Of a stretch of 64,000 nt of DNA, positions 47,171 through 57,679 are shown piece after piece. Position numbers and translations under genes: made by a program. The notes under the pieces were generated by a model that saw nothing but the letters and a program-made list of their open reading frames with translations, searched no databases and had not been told where the DNA came from. Every line of letters begins with the position of its first letter. Position 1 is the stretch's first letter. Origin of the DNA: an uncultured cyanobacterium (GTDB lineage: Bacteria; Cyanobacteriota; Cyanobacteriia; PCC-6307; Cyanobiaceae); NCBI GenBank assembly GCA_903871775.1, contig CAIQIA010000011.1, forward strand, positions 1-64,000. The letters are read 5' to 3'.

Positions 47171-49932
47171 CCCGCCTCGATGCGTTGCAGCACCTCCCGC
47201 GCCCGGTGCACCACGGAGGACGGCACCCCGGCCAGCCGGGCCACCTCGATGCCGTAACTGCGGCTGGCCCCACCGGGGATGACGCGATGCAGGAACCGCA
47301 GCCCGTCGGGATGCTCCTCGACCAGCACCTGGGCATTGGCGACGTTGGCCAGCTCGGCCGCCAGGGCATTGAGCTCGTGGTAGTGGGTGGCGAACACCGT
47401 GCGGGCCTGCAGCACCTGCGCCAGGTGTTCGGCCACCGCCCAGGCGATCGAGAGACCATCGAAGGTGGCCGTCCCCCGGCCGATCTCATCCAGCAGCACC
47501 AGCGAACGGTCGCTGGCGTGGCGCAGGATGTTGGCGGTTTCGGCCATCTCGACCAGAAAGGTCGACTGGCCGCTGGCCAGGTCATCGACGGCGCCCACCC
47601 GCGTGAACACCCGATCGGCCAGACCGATGCAGGCGCTGCGGGCCGGCACCCAGCTGCCCATCTGCGCCAGCAGCTGCAGCACGCCGATCTGGCGCAGGTA
47701 GCAGCTCTTGCCGCTGGCGTTGGGGCCGGTGAGCACGATCAGATCCGGGGCGGCCGGCGAACCCAGGGCCACATCGTTGGCGACGAAGGGCGCCTCCACC
47801 AGCAGCTGCTCGACCACCGGATGGCGACCGTCGCTCACCTCGAACCGGCGGCTGCGCTCCAGCTGCGGGCGGCAGTAGCCCTGGGTGGCGGCCAGTTCAG
47901 CCAGGCCGCAGAGAGCATCGAGGGCCGCCACCCCCCGGGCCGCCGCACGGATCGGGGCGGCCTGCTCGCCCACGGCCGTCCGCAGGGCCGCGAACAGGTC
48001 GTATTCCCGCTGATGGCTGCGGCTGCGCAGCTGCAGGATGCGCCCCTCCCGCTCCTTGAGCTCGGGGGTGACGAAGCGCTCTTCGTTGCTGAGGGTCTGG
48101 CGGCGGATCCAGTGGTCGGGCACCCGGGCCGCCCGCGCCCGGCTGACGCTGAGGAAGTAGCCGAAGCTGCGGTGGAACTGCAGGCGCAGGTTGGCATTGC
48201 CACTGGCCTGCCGTTCGCGACGTTCGACCTCGGCCAGCCAGTTCTGCTGTTCATCCAGCCGGTTGCGCAGGTCGTCGAGTTCGTCATCGACCCCGTCGTG
48301 GATCAGCCCCCCCTCGAGCAGGGTCGACGGGGGCTGGTCCACCAGGCGATGGCGGATCGTCGCCGCCAGGGCCTCCAGGTTGCGATCGGGGTCGGCCAGG
48401 GGGGCCAGGGGGCCCCGGGCGGCCTGGGCCAGCAGCTCCGCCAGGGCGGGCAGCCGCTCGAGCCCGTCGGCGATGGCATTGAGATCACGGGCGGCGGCAC
48501 TGCCGGCGGCGCAGCGGCCCGCCAGGCGCTCCAGATCCCCCATGGGCCGCAGCAGGCGCCGGATGGCCTGCCGCAGGGGGCGCCTGTCCACGAACAGGCC
48601 GATGGCGTCCTGCCGCTCCTCGATGGCCGCAAGGTCGAGCAGGGGCGCCTCCAGCCAGCGCCGCAGGCAGCGGGCCCCCATCGCCGTGAGGCTGCGGTCG
48701 ATGGCCCAGAGCAATGAGCCGGCGAACTGCCCATCGCGCTGGGTGGCGGTGAGTTCGAGGTTGCGGCGGGTCTGGGGATCGACGGCGAGGGCGTCGACGC
48801 CGGCCCGCAGCAGCGGCCGCTCGAGGGGCACGGTGTGGCCCGGCTGGCTGGCATCGAGGTAGGCCACAAGTCCCCCGGCCGCCCGCAGGGCCAGGGGGCA
48901 GGCCGCCAGACCGAGGCCGTCGAGGGTGGCCAGGCCGAAGCGCTGACGCAGGCAGCGCTCGGCAGCCCCCCGCTCGAAGCCGGTGCGCCCCGGCCGGGTG
49001 CAGCTGAGGCGCTCGGGCAGCCACTCCGGCAGGGGGCCATCCCCGGGCAGCAGCAGTTCGGCCGCCTCAAGCTGCTGCAGCTCCTGACGCAGGGCATCGG
49101 GATCGTGGCCCTCGAGCAGCCGGAACTCACCGGTGGAGACATCGGCCACCGCGAGCCCCCATGCGCCGTCAGCCCCCGCGACGGCGGCCGCCAGCCAGTT
49201 GTTGGCACGGGCCGGCAGCAATCCCTCCTCGAGCACCGTGCCCGGGGTCAGCACCCGGGTCACCGCCCGCTGGAGCAGGGCACCGGCCTTGGACGGAACG
49301 GTCTCGATCTGATCGCACAGGGCGACCGCATGGCCCCCGCGCACCAACTCGGAGCAGTAGCGCTCGGCGGCATGGTGGGGGATGCCCGCCATCGGCACCC
49401 GGCCGACCGTGCGCCCGCCGTCCTTGCCCGTGAGGGTCAGCTCCAGGGTGCGCGACACCAGCAAAGCGTCTTCGAAGAAGCACTCGAAGAAGTCGCCCAG
49501 GCGGTAGAGCAGCACCCGCTCGGGATGGGCGGCCTTGAGTTCGACGTAATGGCGCAGCATCGGCGTGAGGGCCTCGAGCGGCACCAGGTCGTGGCGATGC
49601 CAGCGGGGAAGGTCTTCGTCGGGGTCGCCGGCGGCGGTCGCGTCGGCTTCTGCCACGTCGTCGGCCAACGACAGCCGGGTTGCAGGCCGGCCCGGGTGGA
49701 GGCGCCGCCGCCGTGGTGGCCCATCGGGATCGGCGGCTCCGGGGGCAGCGCCATCGGCAGCATCAACGTCACCTTCCGGCGCCTTCGAAACCAGGTCCGG
49801 AAACAGGCTCCCCTGCACACCAGGGTCCGGCGGCGGGGACGGGGAGGGAGCGCCGGCGGGCACTGGCTTGAGCAGAAGGCGGGGCGATGGTAGGCAGGCC
49901 TGCCGGCAGCCCAGCCGCAGGCCGTTGGCCAC
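47152..49932 (-). CDS. mutS: DNA mismatch repair protein MutS
   Basis: Encodes 926 residues. Mismatch-recognition Phe-x-Glu is in LGDFFECFF, the ATPase Walker A in [17 protein letters not shown], Walker [12 protein letters not shown], and the ABC signature THYHELNAL region. The N-terminal 110 residues are an extension rich in Pro/Asp and contain QGSLFPDL (residues 40-47), close to a beta-clamp-binding motif. The true start could lie anywhere from 49932 to the conserved [14 protein letters not shown]. Convergent with cbiC, overlapping by 19 bases. Confidence 0.95.
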   Translation of the reverse strand: MANGLRLGCRQACLPSPRLLLKPVPAGAPSPSPPPDPGVQGSLFPDLVSKAPEGDVDAADGAAPGAADPDGPPRRRRLHPGRPATRLSLADDVAEADATAAGDPDEDLPRWHRHDLVPLEALTPMLRHYVELKAAHPERVLLYRLGDFFECFFEDALLVSRTLELTLTGKDGGRTVGRVPMAGIPHHAAERYCSELVRGGHAVALCDQIETVPSKAGALLQRAVTRVLTPGTVLEEGLLPARANNWLAAAVAGADGAWGLAVADVSTGEFRLLEGHDPDALRQELQQLEAAELLLPGDGPLPEWLPERLSCTRPGRTGFERGAAERCLRQRFGLATLDGLGLAACPLALRAAGGLVAYLDASQPGHTVPLERPLLRAGVDALAVDPQTRRNLELTATQRDGQFAGSLLWAIDRSLTAMGARCLRRWLEAPLLDLAAIEERQDAIGLFVDRRPLRQAIRRLLRPMGDLERLAGRCAAGSAAARDLNAIADGLERLPALAELLAQAARGPLAPLADPDRNLEALAATIRHRLVDQPPSTLLEGGLIHDGVDDELDDLRNRLDEQQNWLAEVERRERQASGNANLRLQFHRSFGYFLSVSRARAARVPDHWIRRQTLSNEERFVTPELKEREGRILQLRSRSHQREYDLFAALRTAVGEQAAPIRAAARGVAALDALCGLAELAATQGYCRPQLERSRRFEVSDGRHPVVEQLLVEAPFVANDVALGSPAAPDLIVLTGPNASGKSCYLRQIGVLQLLAQMGSWVPARSACIGLADRVFTRVGAVDDLASGQSTFLVEMAETANILRHASDRSLVLLDEIGRGTATFDGLSIAWAVAEHLAQVLQARTVFATHYHELNALAAELANVANAQVLVEEHPDGLRFLHRVIPGGASRSYGIEVARLAGVPSSVVHRAREVLQRIEAGQPPSA

Positions 49933-50012
49933 AAGCTGTGAAGCAGGGCCGCAGGGGACCGGCGCCGCATGGAAGAATGCGGCCTGCCAGTTGCCGACGA
50001 TCGCGCTCCGCC

Positions 50013-50201
50013 ATGCAGATCCTCAACACCCTCACCGTCCTGGCCCTGGTGGTGGCGTCGTTCGTGCTGATCGTGGCCGTTCCCGTGCTGTACGCCAGCA
50101 ATGAGGACAGCGGCCGCTCCAACCGCCTGATCCTGGTGGGGGGGCTGGTCTGGGTGGCCCTCGTGCTGGTCAACTGGGGCATGAGCCTTTTCGTGGTCTG
50201 A
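50013..50201 (+). CDS. psbZ: photosystem II protein PsbZ (Ycf9)
   Basis: Encodes 62 residues with two transmembrane helices (about 5-27 and 39-60) joined by the [15 protein letters not shown] loop, as in PsbZ of cyanobacteria and plastids. It sits at the PSII core near CP43. The frame is open upstream, but the ATG at 50013 gives the standard length. It lies between mutS and ribH. Confidence 0.95.
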   Translation: MQILNTLTVLALVVASFVLIVAVPVLYASNEDSGRSNRLILVGGLVWVALVLVNWGMSLFVV

Positions 50202-50205
50202 ACCC

Positions 50206-50697
50206 TTGACCGTCTTCGAAGGACGCTTCACCGACACGGCCGGTCTGCGGATCGGCGTTGTGGTGGCGCGATTCAATGACCTGGTGACCGGCCGGCTGCT
50301 CAGCGGCTGCCTCGACTGCCTGAGCCGCCATGGCATCGACGTGGGCCCCCAGAGCCCGCAGCTCGATGTGGCCTGGGTGCCAGGCAGCTTCGAGATTCCC
50401 CTCGTGGCCCAGCAGCTGGCCCGCAGCGGCCGCTACGACGTGCTGGTGACCCTGGGTGCCGTGATCCGGGGCGACACCCCCCACTTTGATGTGGTGGTGT
50501 CAGAGGTGAGCAAGGGGGTGGCCGCCGTCAGCCGCGACGTCGGGGTGCCGGTGATCTTCGGCGTGCTCACCACCGACACCATGCAGCAGGCCCTCGAACG
50601 GGCCGGCATCAAGAGCAACCTGGGCTGGAGCTACGGGCTGCAGGCCCTCGAGATGGGCAGCCTGATGGGGGCACTGGCGTCCGCGGGTGGGCACTGA
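50206..50697 (+). CDS. ribH: 6,7-dimethyl-8-ribityllumazine synthase
   Basis: Encodes 163 residues from a [16 protein letters not shown], the [10 protein letters not shown] motif, [13 protein letters not shown] with catalytic His, and the closing [17 protein letters not shown] match RibH. It makes lumazine for riboflavin; the capsid-forming family size fits. Starts 4 bases after psbZ. Confidence 0.96.
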   Translation: MTVFEGRFTDTAGLRIGVVVARFNDLVTGRLLSGCLDCLSRHGIDVGPQSPQLDVAWVPGSFEIPLVAQQLARSGRYDVLVTLGAVIRGDTPHFDVVVSEVSKGVAAVSRDVGVPVIFGVLTTDTMQQALERAGIKSNLGWSYGLQALEMGSLMGALASAGGH

Positions 50698-51862
50698 AGG
50701 GGCCACAGTCCAACGCGGACGGCTGATGCAGCTGACCCGGGAATGGCCCCCGGGCTACGGCGGCGTGGAGCGCATGGTCCATGCGGTGGCCGAGGGTTGG
50801 CAAGAGCTGGGGGCCGCCAGCGTCAGCGTCAGCCTCCGCGGTCCGGCAAAGCACGTGGATGAGGATCCGCTGCCCGTGGCCTACGAGCGTCACCGTGTCG
50901 TGACCTGGGCCTGGGGCGATCTGCTGCTGCCGTTGCCCTGCCGTTCCCTGGTGCAGCTGCTGTGGTCATCCGACCCGTTGCTGGTGCATCTGCCCTGTCC
51001 CACGGTGCTGCTGCTGGCGGTGCTGGCACGGTTGCTGCGGCCCCGGCGTCGGATTGCAGCCCTCTGGCACGCCTTTCTGGACGCCGACGGATCGCGTTGG
51101 ACAGGGACGCTGCTCGTCATCTACCAGAGGATGGCACTCGCCTGGATCCGCCGGGGTCCGAAGCCCGTGATCAGCACCTCAGAGCCCTTGTGCAAAGAGC
51201 TGGGGGAGACAGGGGTGCGGGCCGAGGTGCTGGCGCTTTTGCCGTGCTGCCTGGAACCCAGGTCGGAGGCGATGGCGACGGCGGCCTGGGAGAAACGCCT
51301 GCAGGCCGGCCTCAGCCCGAGTCGCCATGGGCGGGTGATCTTCATCGGCCGGCTGGAGAGCTACAAGCGCGTGGACTGGCTGATGGAGGCCTGCCGGCAG
51401 GTCGGCATCGGTCAGCTGGACGTCGTCGGGGAAGGAAGCCAGCGTCGACGGCTGGAGTGGCTGGCTGACCAACAGACAACAGGCGGTGGCGATCCGCCGG
51501 CGATCCGCTTTCACGGCAGGCTGCAGGAATCAGACAAATTTGCACTTCTGGCCCAGGCAGATCTGCTGGTGTTGCCCTCGGCGTCGTGCCATGAGGCCTT
51601 CGGCATCGTTCAGCTGGAAGCCATGGCCTGTGGTGTTCCCGCCCTGAGTTTCGATCGCCAGCGCTCAGGAATGGCGTGGGTCAACAACCTCCGGGAGGGC
51701 AGCACCGTGCCCCCGAGGCGATGGGAGGATCTGGGAGCCGCGATTCAGACCGTCCTGAATCCGGATGGGTATGCCAGCCGCTGTGAAGGCTGCCGTCAAC
51801 GGTTCAACAGGGTGTTCTCCCGTACAGTCTGGCGGCAGCGCCTGCAGAAGCTCGACCTGTGA
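50687..51862 (+). CDS. GT4 glycosyltransferase, start of polysaccharide cluster
   Basis: Encodes 391 residues from a GTG overlapping the ribH end; an ATG at 50726 would cut the first strand ([16 protein letters not shown]), so GTG is preferred. GT-B fold donor motif [16 protein letters not shown] gives the E-x7-E pair, preceded by [16 protein letters not shown]4-type transferases add sugars to lipid-linked glycans. Next gene overlaps by 4 bases (GTGA). Its GC is lower than that of ribH before it, marking the cluster boundary. Confidence 0.82.
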   Translation: MGTEGATVQRGRLMQLTREWPPGYGGVERMVHAVAEGWQELGAASVSVSLRGPAKHVDEDPLPVAYERHRVVTWAWGDLLLPLPCRSLVQLLWSSDPLLVHLPCPTVLLLAVLARLLRPRRRIAALWHAFLDADGSRWTGTLLVIYQRMALAWIRRGPKPVISTSEPLCKELGETGVRAEVLALLPCCLEPRSEAMATAAWEKRLQAGLSPSRHGRVIFIGRLESYKRVDWLMEACRQVGIGQLDVVGEGSQRRRLEWLADQQTTGGGDPPAIRFHGRLQESDKFALLAQADLLVLPSASCHEAFGIVQLEAMACGVPALSFDRQRSGMAWVNNLREGSTVPPRRWEDLGAAIQTVLNPDGYASRCEGCRQRFNRVFSRTVWRQRLQKLDL

Positions 51863-52965
51863 CGGTGCTGACGAACCTGCTGTCCTACATCCCCGGAGCG
51901 TCAGGGTTCAGCAGCTACATCCGTCGTGTCCTCCCAGGGATTCCAGGGCCACGCCTGCTGATTGATCCAGAGACCAACAACTGCCGCTGCCAGCTGGAGA
52001 ACGACCTTCCCCAGACTGCACCCACGGGCAGGCGGCTCAGGCTGCTGCAGCGGCTGTCGCTGGCCCAACACGGCGTGGATCCCCGCAGGGCTGTGGACGA
52101 AGCCCTGCGAACAGGGCTGCTGCACGACCTCCCCGATGTGGTGTACAGCCCCTTCTGTGATGCCCTGCTCGGATGGAAAGGGGCCCCACAGGTCATCACG
52201 TGCCATGACCTCACACCGCTGTACATCTCCAACAGTCGCAAGGCGACGTGGCGCTATCGCCTGTGGACGCCGAGACACCTGAAATGCGCAACGCGCATCA
52301 TCGCCATCAGTCAGTTTGTGGCCGATCAGCTGGTCTCCCATGGCGTTCGCGCCAACCAGGTAGACATTGTTCTTAATGGCATAGCTGTCGAGCGTTCTGC
52401 AGTTGGTACGGCCACCAGCGAAGACATTGTGATCCTGGCCCGCCATGATCGAAACAAGAACGTCGCCGGAGCCATCGAAGCGCTGAACCATCTGCAGACA
52501 ACGGGGTCAGCCTGGCGAGGCCGCATGATCGTGGTCGGACGCCATGGGCGCCAAACTGATGATCTGCGTCGGAGACAGCAGCTGTTGCCAAGGCCAGACG
52601 CATTGGTGATGGTGAATCATCTCAGCCATGACGATCTGATTGAGCTGATCCGTGGGGCATGGCTACTGGCATCGTTCAGCCGAATGGAGGGATTTGATTA
52701 CCCGATCATGGAGGCCAAGGCCGAGGGGATCCCAACCTTGGTGAGCGCGATTCCTGTGCATCGCGAACTGCACCATGGGAGCTCGCTGTTCTTTCAGCTC
52801 GATGATGGTGGACAAAGCTTCGCTGAAGCAGTGGAACGGCTGCGCGTGGAGCAATCCCTATGGGGTGAACTGGGAGCCGCAGGCAGAAGCCTGGCTGTTA
52901 AGCTTTCACTCGAACGTCAGCAGGCTCAGATCCGGGAGGCCATCGACGCATGCAGACAGTCGTAG
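51859..52965 (+). CDS. GT4 glycosyltransferase
   Basis: Encodes 368 residues from a GTG ([16 protein letters not shown]). Characteristic TCHDLTPLYISNS in the N-domain and AISQFVADQLVSHG, then VLARHDRNKNV, and MEGFDYPIMEAKAEGIPT as E-x7-E donor loop. Resembles mannosyl- or rhamnosyltransferases of O-antigen clusters. Overlaps the previous gene by 4 bases and the wzt-like gene by 16 bases. Confidence 0.8.
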   Translation: MTVLTNLLSYIPGASGFSSYIRRVLPGIPGPRLLIDPETNNCRCQLENDLPQTAPTGRRLRLLQRLSLAQHGVDPRRAVDEALRTGLLHDLPDVVYSPFCDALLGWKGAPQVITCHDLTPLYISNSRKATWRYRLWTPRHLKCATRIIAISQFVADQLVSHGVRANQVDIVLNGIAVERSAVGTATSEDIVILARHDRNKNVAGAIEALNHLQTTGSAWRGRMIVVGRHGRQTDDLRRRQQLLPRPDALVMVNHLSHDDLIELIRGAWLLASFSRMEGFDYPIMEAKAEGIPTLVSAIPVHRELHHGSSLFFQLDDGGQSFAEAVERLRVEQSLWGELGAAGRSLAVKLSLERQQAQIREAIDACRQS

Positions 52966-53699
52966 AATCTGACGATGTGTGGCTGCGGATCCCCGTCTGG
53001 ACGACGGAAACCAGAAGCCTCAAAAACGTCCTCTTGAGATCCGTGACAGGTGGCGCCTTGCGTCGGTCTTCGACGGGGGCCGAAGTTGAGGCCCTGCGAG
53101 GTGTGACCTGTCGAATCTGCAGCGGCGAGCGCGTGGCGTTGATTGGCCACAATGGTGCAGGCAAGTCAACATTTCTCAAGCTGGTATCAGGCATCTACAC
53201 AGCCACCTCCGGTCGGCTGAAAGCCTATGCGACAGTTCACCCGATGATTCAGAAGAGTTTCATCACGAGTCCAGAGCTCAGTGGTGTTCAGGCCGTGAAA
53301 GCGCATTACCTGCTGGTCAGAGGCAACCTCAAAGGCTTTCGACCCTTTCTTGAGGAGGTCGTCAGTTTTTCGGGTCTCGGTGATTTCATTCATCTCCCTG
53401 TCAAGGGCTACAGCGAAGGAATGGCTGCACGTTTGTTGTTTTCCGTCCTCACAGGGTTTCAGCACGAATGCCTGGCCCTGGATGAAGGGTTTGGAGCTGG
53501 AGACAGCCAGTTCCAGGGTCGAGCACAGGAACGCATGCGAGAGTTCATTGACGGCGCTGGAACCCTGATCATGGCCTCGCATTCAGACGAGCTGCTCAGG
53601 CAGTTCTGCCAACGGGGACTGGTCTTTGACCAGGGACGCATCGTCTGCGATGCCGACCTGGGTACTGCACTGGACTTTTACCATGAACACCGTGCGTGA
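52950..53699 (+). CDS. polysaccharide ABC exporter ATP-binding protein (Wzt-like)
   Basis: Encodes 249 residues. Walker A GHNGAGKST (66-74), signature-type YSEGMAARL, Walker B LALDEGFGAGD and switch His in MASHSDELL are present. Absence of a C-terminal carbohydrate-binding domain suggests the short Wzt/KpsT type. It drives export of a lipid-linked glycan with the next gene. Overlaps that gene by 17 bases. Confidence 0.88.
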   Translation: MQTVVESDDVWLRIPVWTTETRSLKNVLLRSVTGGALRRSSTGAEVEALRGVTCRICSGERVALIGHNGAGKSTFLKLVSGIYTATSGRLKAYATVHPMIQKSFITSPELSGVQAVKAHYLLVRGNLKGFRPFLEEVVSFSGLGDFIHLPVKGYSEGMAARLLFSVLTGFQHECLALDEGFGAGDSQFQGRAQERMREFIDGAGTLIMASHSDELLRQFCQRGLVFDQGRIVCDADLGTALDFYHEHRA

Positions 53700-54468
53700 C
53701 ACGATTCGGGATGCCTGGAAGTCGCGTCGTGTCTGGTGGTTCACCGCCACCGCACGAACGAGGGCACGCTTCGCCAGAACGATGCTCGGCAGTTTCTGGC
53801 TTGGGTTCTCCAATCTTCTGTCAATTGGGACCTTGGCTGCCGTCTATGGAACTGTTTTCAAGGTTTCAGACTTCAGACATTATGTCGTTTACCTTGGCAT
53901 CAGCCTGGTGATCTGGAACTCGCTTTCAGCCAGCATCAGCTCTGCCCCAAACCTGCTGGAGCACAACACCAACCACCTCAAGAACACAAACCTCAATCCG
54001 TTTTTTTACGTACTTGAGGAATGGTCCTTTCACCTGCAGACATTTTTCCAGTCATTCTTTCTTGTCATCCTTGTTTTGTCCTTTGTGAAGGGTCAGATTG
54101 TCATTAATCTGCTCACCCTCGGGTGGCTGCCCCTCTTTAATCTGCTCGTGTTCATGCTATGGCTGCCAATGGTGGTTTGCCTTCTGGGCGCTCGCTACAG
54201 GGATCTTTATCAGTTGGTACCTATTGTTCTGCAGCTTGTTTTCCTGCTCTCACCAATTCTTTACTACAGAGAGAGCCTTGGCCGCTTTGGATGGTCGGCA
54301 GACTGGAATCCAATTTATCAGATAATCGGTCCAATGAGAGAAGCCATGATGCATGGACACCTCGAGCTTCATAAAGTCTTGGCAATGCTTTTTGTCAATC
54401 TTGTCGGAATGGTGGTCGCCTTAAAACTGCTGCAACGTGAGCGACCATACCTGCCATTCTTGATTTAA
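53683..54468 (+). CDS. polysaccharide ABC exporter permease (Wzm-like, ABC-2)
   Basis: Encodes 261 residues from the ATG at 53683 (MNTVRDTIRDAWKSR), which avoids a 60-base longer overlap. ABC-2 permease with about six helices; LGSFWLGFSNLL near the start and the ARYRDLYQLVPIVLQL and LYYRESLG segments are typical of KpsM/Wzm. Pairs with the ATPase before it. Much lower GC than core genes, consistent with horizontal exchange. Confidence 0.87.
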   Translation: MNTVRDTIRDAWKSRRVWWFTATARTRARFARTMLGSFWLGFSNLLSIGTLAAVYGTVFKVSDFRHYVVYLGISLVIWNSLSASISSAPNLLEHNTNHLKNTNLNPFFYVLEEWSFHLQTFFQSFFLVILVLSFVKGQIVINLLTLGWLPLFNLLVFMLWLPMVVCLLGARYRDLYQLVPIVLQLVFLLSPILYYRESLGRFGWSADWNPIYQIIGPMREAMMHGHLELHKVLAMLFVNLVGMVVALKLLQRERPYLPFLI

Positions 54469-54594
54469 AGAGTGGACGGCCTGGTCCTTTGCCTTCTATT
54501 TAAAATATCATTATGAGATTATTGTTATTGAAGAGATGAGCCTCGACAGAGGCAAGCCTTTGCATGATAGGCTTATTCAGCTTTACGGCAACCA
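54469..54594 (+). promoter_or_regulatory. AT-rich spacer before the 505-residue gene
   Basis: Only 18 of 60 bases are G or C at 54481-54540, the lowest I counted in the window. Several TATTTA/TTATTG-type runs could serve as -10 boxes, but no clear -35/-10 pair is seen. A short hairpin (GCCTC/GAGGC, 54540-54553) is present. It probably holds a promoter or an acquired-DNA junction. Confidence 0.35.
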
Positions 54595-56112
54595 ATGGAT
54601 GACGCGTTTTGGTCAGAGGCGGCTGCAGCAATCAACGCACTGCCACGGCTGAGGAGAGTCGTCGGCCCCAAAGGGCTTGAGAATAAGATCAGCAATGCTT
54701 CCTATTGTAATTACGATCAATATGAAGGGGCATGGAGACCGGACTGCTGGATCTTGCATCGAGGATTGGCAGATGAATGGCCAGAACACATCCGCCGGAA
54801 ACTAAAGAATAAGCAGTTTGCAATTATCTGGTCTAACGATGTCTTTTCAATAGTCAAGACGAGACTTTTTGGATGGCCCTCAACCAAGTCACAAGATGCA
54901 GATGACAACCAAGTACGTCACTTGCATGAAGTCATTGCGAAGATCTCCTTGGTCAAAGCAGCCAATCACAGGAGCGGGGGGAAGACGTCGTTAACGTTTG
55001 CACCCATACACGATCAACGCTATGCGCTTGACAGCCTGATTCGCCGACTTTTGGACGTGAAAGGGTGGGAATCAGCTGATTCGCCAAATACCTCGGCAAC
55101 GGGAGAGTTGGCGAGAGATCTGCAAATCATGAAAGCCAACATCAAGGCCTTGGCATGGCAAGTTGAAAGGCTTGAGTCGCCGCCCAGTCTTGAATGGACT
55201 CCCCTCAAAGAGGCCGTGAAAGTCAATACAAGTCCTGTTCAGCCGACCTGTCGACTGTGCAGTTCCCAAGACATTTATTCGCCATGGCACAGGCAACTGT
55301 CGGCATCATTGCGCTCGAGTAACTATAAGCTTCGAAAGATATGGGAGTGGACGTATACTATTCAAGTGCTTTACGATCAGGGATTTCTTCAACAGGGATC
55401 ATCAGGGCTTGGGTTTGGATGCGGCACTGAGCCACTGGCCAGCTGTTTTGCCAATTTTGTTGATGAGCTACTGATTACTGATGCGCCGCCTCACATCATT
55501 GAAGGAAAGGGATGGTCAGATACAAATCAGCATACCGCCAACCTTGAGCAGGCAAAGCATGAATTGCTCGCAACGCGTGAGTCAATGGACAGGACAATGA
55601 AATTTGAATTCGCTGATATGAATAATATTTCACGTGACTATTTTGATCGATTCAGCTTTGTCTGGTCGTCTTGTGCCTTGGAGCATCTTGGATCAAAGCA
55701 GCTTGGCCTGACCTTCATTGTCCAGTCAGCTCAGTGCCTCAAGCCGGGGGGGTTGGCTGTACATACAACTGAATTCGACTTGTCTGGCGAATCTACAATC
55801 GATCACTGGGAAACAGTTTTGTTTAACGCAGATGATTTCCAGATAACACTGAAAAGCATGCTGGATGGCCTGAACAACGATGGCAGTGGTCGACGATTTG
55901 AGCTCTGCCCGTTTGATTTACAACGAGGAACTGCATTTTTGGATGGCTATGTCGACATTCCCCCTTACAGCTATCACAAAGGGCTTAATGATTCCTTCCA
56001 GCCTGTTTCGCCACCGAAAGACACCTCTATTTATCCGTACCCACAGGTCAACCTTTCTGTAGACGGCTTCCCATGCACATCTATAGCCATTCTGGTGAGG
56101 CGGGTTGCTTGA
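54595..56112 (+). CDS. 505-residue protein with C-terminal SAM methyltransferase domain
   Basis: The N-terminal 210 residues are soluble, with no motif I recognise. A CRLCSS pair lies near 219, then a methyltransferase domain from about 265: motif I SGLGFGCGTEPLAS (about 268-281), followed by DEWLLITDAPP-like acidic strand (visible LLITDAPP), and FSFVWSSCALEHLGS near 355-370, which resembles the motif IV region of Methyltransf_11-type enzymes. It sits between the exporter and a GT4, so it may modify the glycan. The start has no Shine-Dalgarno; the bases CAACCA precede this ATG, as they do the next gene's. Confidence 0.65.
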   Translation: MDDAFWSEAAAAINALPRLRRVVGPKGLENKISNASYCNYDQYEGAWRPDCWILHRGLADEWPEHIRRKLKNKQFAIIWSNDVFSIVKTRLFGWPSTKSQDADDNQVRHLHEVIAKISLVKAANHRSGGKTSLTFAPIHDQRYALDSLIRRLLDVKGWESADSPNTSATGELARDLQIMKANIKALAWQVERLESPPSLEWTPLKEAVKVNTSPVQPTCRLCSSQDIYSPWHRQLSASLRSSNYKLRKIWEWTYTIQVLYDQGFLQQGSSGLGFGCGTEPLASCFANFVDELLITDAPPHIIEGKGWSDTNQHTANLEQAKHELLATRESMDRTMKFEFADMNNISRDYFDRFSFVWSSCALEHLGSKQLGLTFIVQSAQCLKPGGLAVHTTEFDLSGESTIDHWETVLFNADDFQITLKSMLDGLNNDGSGRRFELCPFDLQRGTAFLDGYVDIPPYSYHKGLNDSFQPVSPPKDTSIYPYPQVNLSVDGFPCTSIAILVRRVA

Positions 56113-56271
56113 CGCGTTCTTTATCCTGTACCTCGCATTACCTTCAGATGGACATACGTGCGGCCCAATCTACTCCACAGGCCGGCGGAACTGGCGAACT
56201 CAGTTTTGCGTACATTAATTGCAAGCTGGCTGCAGGAAACTGCGCCGCAGGTTCCAACTCACTGACAACCA

Positions 56272-57651
56272 ATGCCTGTCATCCTTAACACCTCTGAGCT
56301 ATTTCGCTACCAAGGAAGCGGAATCAAGTCTTTCACCCAGTCACTTTTACGTTCCACCCATGATTTGACACCCTTTGAGTTCCTTTTGGAGTCCAAAAGG
56401 AAAGAACGCGACAGCATTCTTGCCCACACCAACCTTTTTCATGTGCATCGTGGCAGCGCCGGGAGGGCAGAAGTCTTTAAACGCGAAATCAAACAGTCTT
56501 TCAGTCACTATATCCCTGGCAGGTCAGAATACAAAGCACCAATTATTAGCCGGCTAGATCCCTTGTATTCATTGGCCCTTTCGCGGATACCAGTAGACGC
56601 CAAGGAAGATAAAACAAGTAGTTTTTCTTTTCGTTCAAGCCAACATCTCTACAGCAATTCCCAGGTTGAGTTCGTCCGAACAGGGCAATGTTCAGAGGTT
56701 TCTTTCCCGGATCTGACAAGCCGGCAAGCCAATCAGTTTGTCTTCCATAATCCATTGCCATTTCCCTTGGTGGCTGCGGACATACCCATGATCGTGACGG
56801 TGCATGACTTGATTCCCCTGTCTCACTCAGAATTATGTCTGGATGATCCTGGACGGTTCTATGAACTTCTCAGCATTCAGACCGAGAAAGCAGCTGCAGT
56901 GCATGCCATCAGCCATACAACCGGCGACTTATTAATAAAGGTATTTGGAAATCGCGTGCGCTCCAAGCTCAAGGTCGTTCAACAAGCATTGGTGATGCCA
57001 GCCTGCTCAGAAGAGCAGGAGGAAGAACTCGTCAAAGCCAAGCTTCATTTGTTTGATGCTTTCCACCGCAACGCCGAGGGCCACTCACTCCTGCAACTGG
57101 GGACACTCGAACCGAAAAAAAACCACATCACAACCCTGGAAGTTCATCGCCTCCTTCGCCGTAAGTTCCCTGGTCTCAAACTGCTGATCATCGGCAAGGC
57201 CGGCTGGCTCTGCGAAGATCTGCTCGACACCCTCTCATCCCGCAGCGGGGAAGGGGTCGAATGGCTGCGGTCGGCACCCCGATCCAGCGTACGGTGGCAT
57301 CTCAACAACAGCCTCGCCCTGATGTTTCCCTCCCTTGTTGAAGGCTGGGGGCTTCCTCCCATTGAGGCCATGGCCCTCGGGACGCCGGCGGTCTGCTCCA
57401 GCATTCCAGCCTGTCAGGAGGCCTGCGGAGACGGCGCCGCTGGGATGGCCGATCCCCATGACGTGGCAGCGTTCGCCGAACTCCTCACCGAGCTCCTGAC
57501 CGACCGGGAGCGCTATGCCACGGCTGTCCGGGCAGGCCTGCGCCAGGCCCGTCTCTACAGCGAGGCCCGGTTCCGGAACGAACTCAGGGACCTCTACAGC
57601 AGCGTGCTGTCGGGGGGGGGAATTGACCAAGAGCCCCCCTGTGGTGCATGA
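56272..57651 (+). CDS. GT4 glycosyltransferase, last gene of polysaccharide cluster
   Basis: Encodes 459 residues. VTVHDLIPLSHSELC and VHAISHTTGDLLI form the N-domain; LLQLGTLEPKKNHIT and the donor loop EGWGLPPIE (E357 and E365) lie in the C-domain. GC rises sharply through the C-terminal third, so the gene may straddle a composition boundary. The 159-base gap before it holds no gene I trust. Ends 28 bases before tRNA-Gly(GCC). Confidence 0.85.
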   Translation: MPVILNTSELFRYQGSGIKSFTQSLLRSTHDLTPFEFLLESKRKERDSILAHTNLFHVHRGSAGRAEVFKREIKQSFSHYIPGRSEYKAPIISRLDPLYSLALSRIPVDAKEDKTSSFSFRSSQHLYSNSQVEFVRTGQCSEVSFPDLTSRQANQFVFHNPLPFPLVAADIPMIVTVHDLIPLSHSELCLDDPGRFYELLSIQTEKAAAVHAISHTTGDLLIKVFGNRVRSKLKVVQQALVMPACSEEQEEELVKAKLHLFDAFHRNAEGHSLLQLGTLEPKKNHITTLEVHRLLRRKFPGLKLLIIGKAGWLCEDLLDTLSSRSGEGVEWLRSAPRSSVRWHLNNSLALMFPSLVEGWGLPPIEAMALGTPAVCSSIPACQEACGDGAAGMADPHDVAAFAELLTELLTDRERYATAVRAGLRQARLYSEARFRNELRDLYSSVLSGGGIDQEPPCGA

Positions 57652-57679
57652 TGACTGAATGCCCGGAGGCGGGCTGAAC

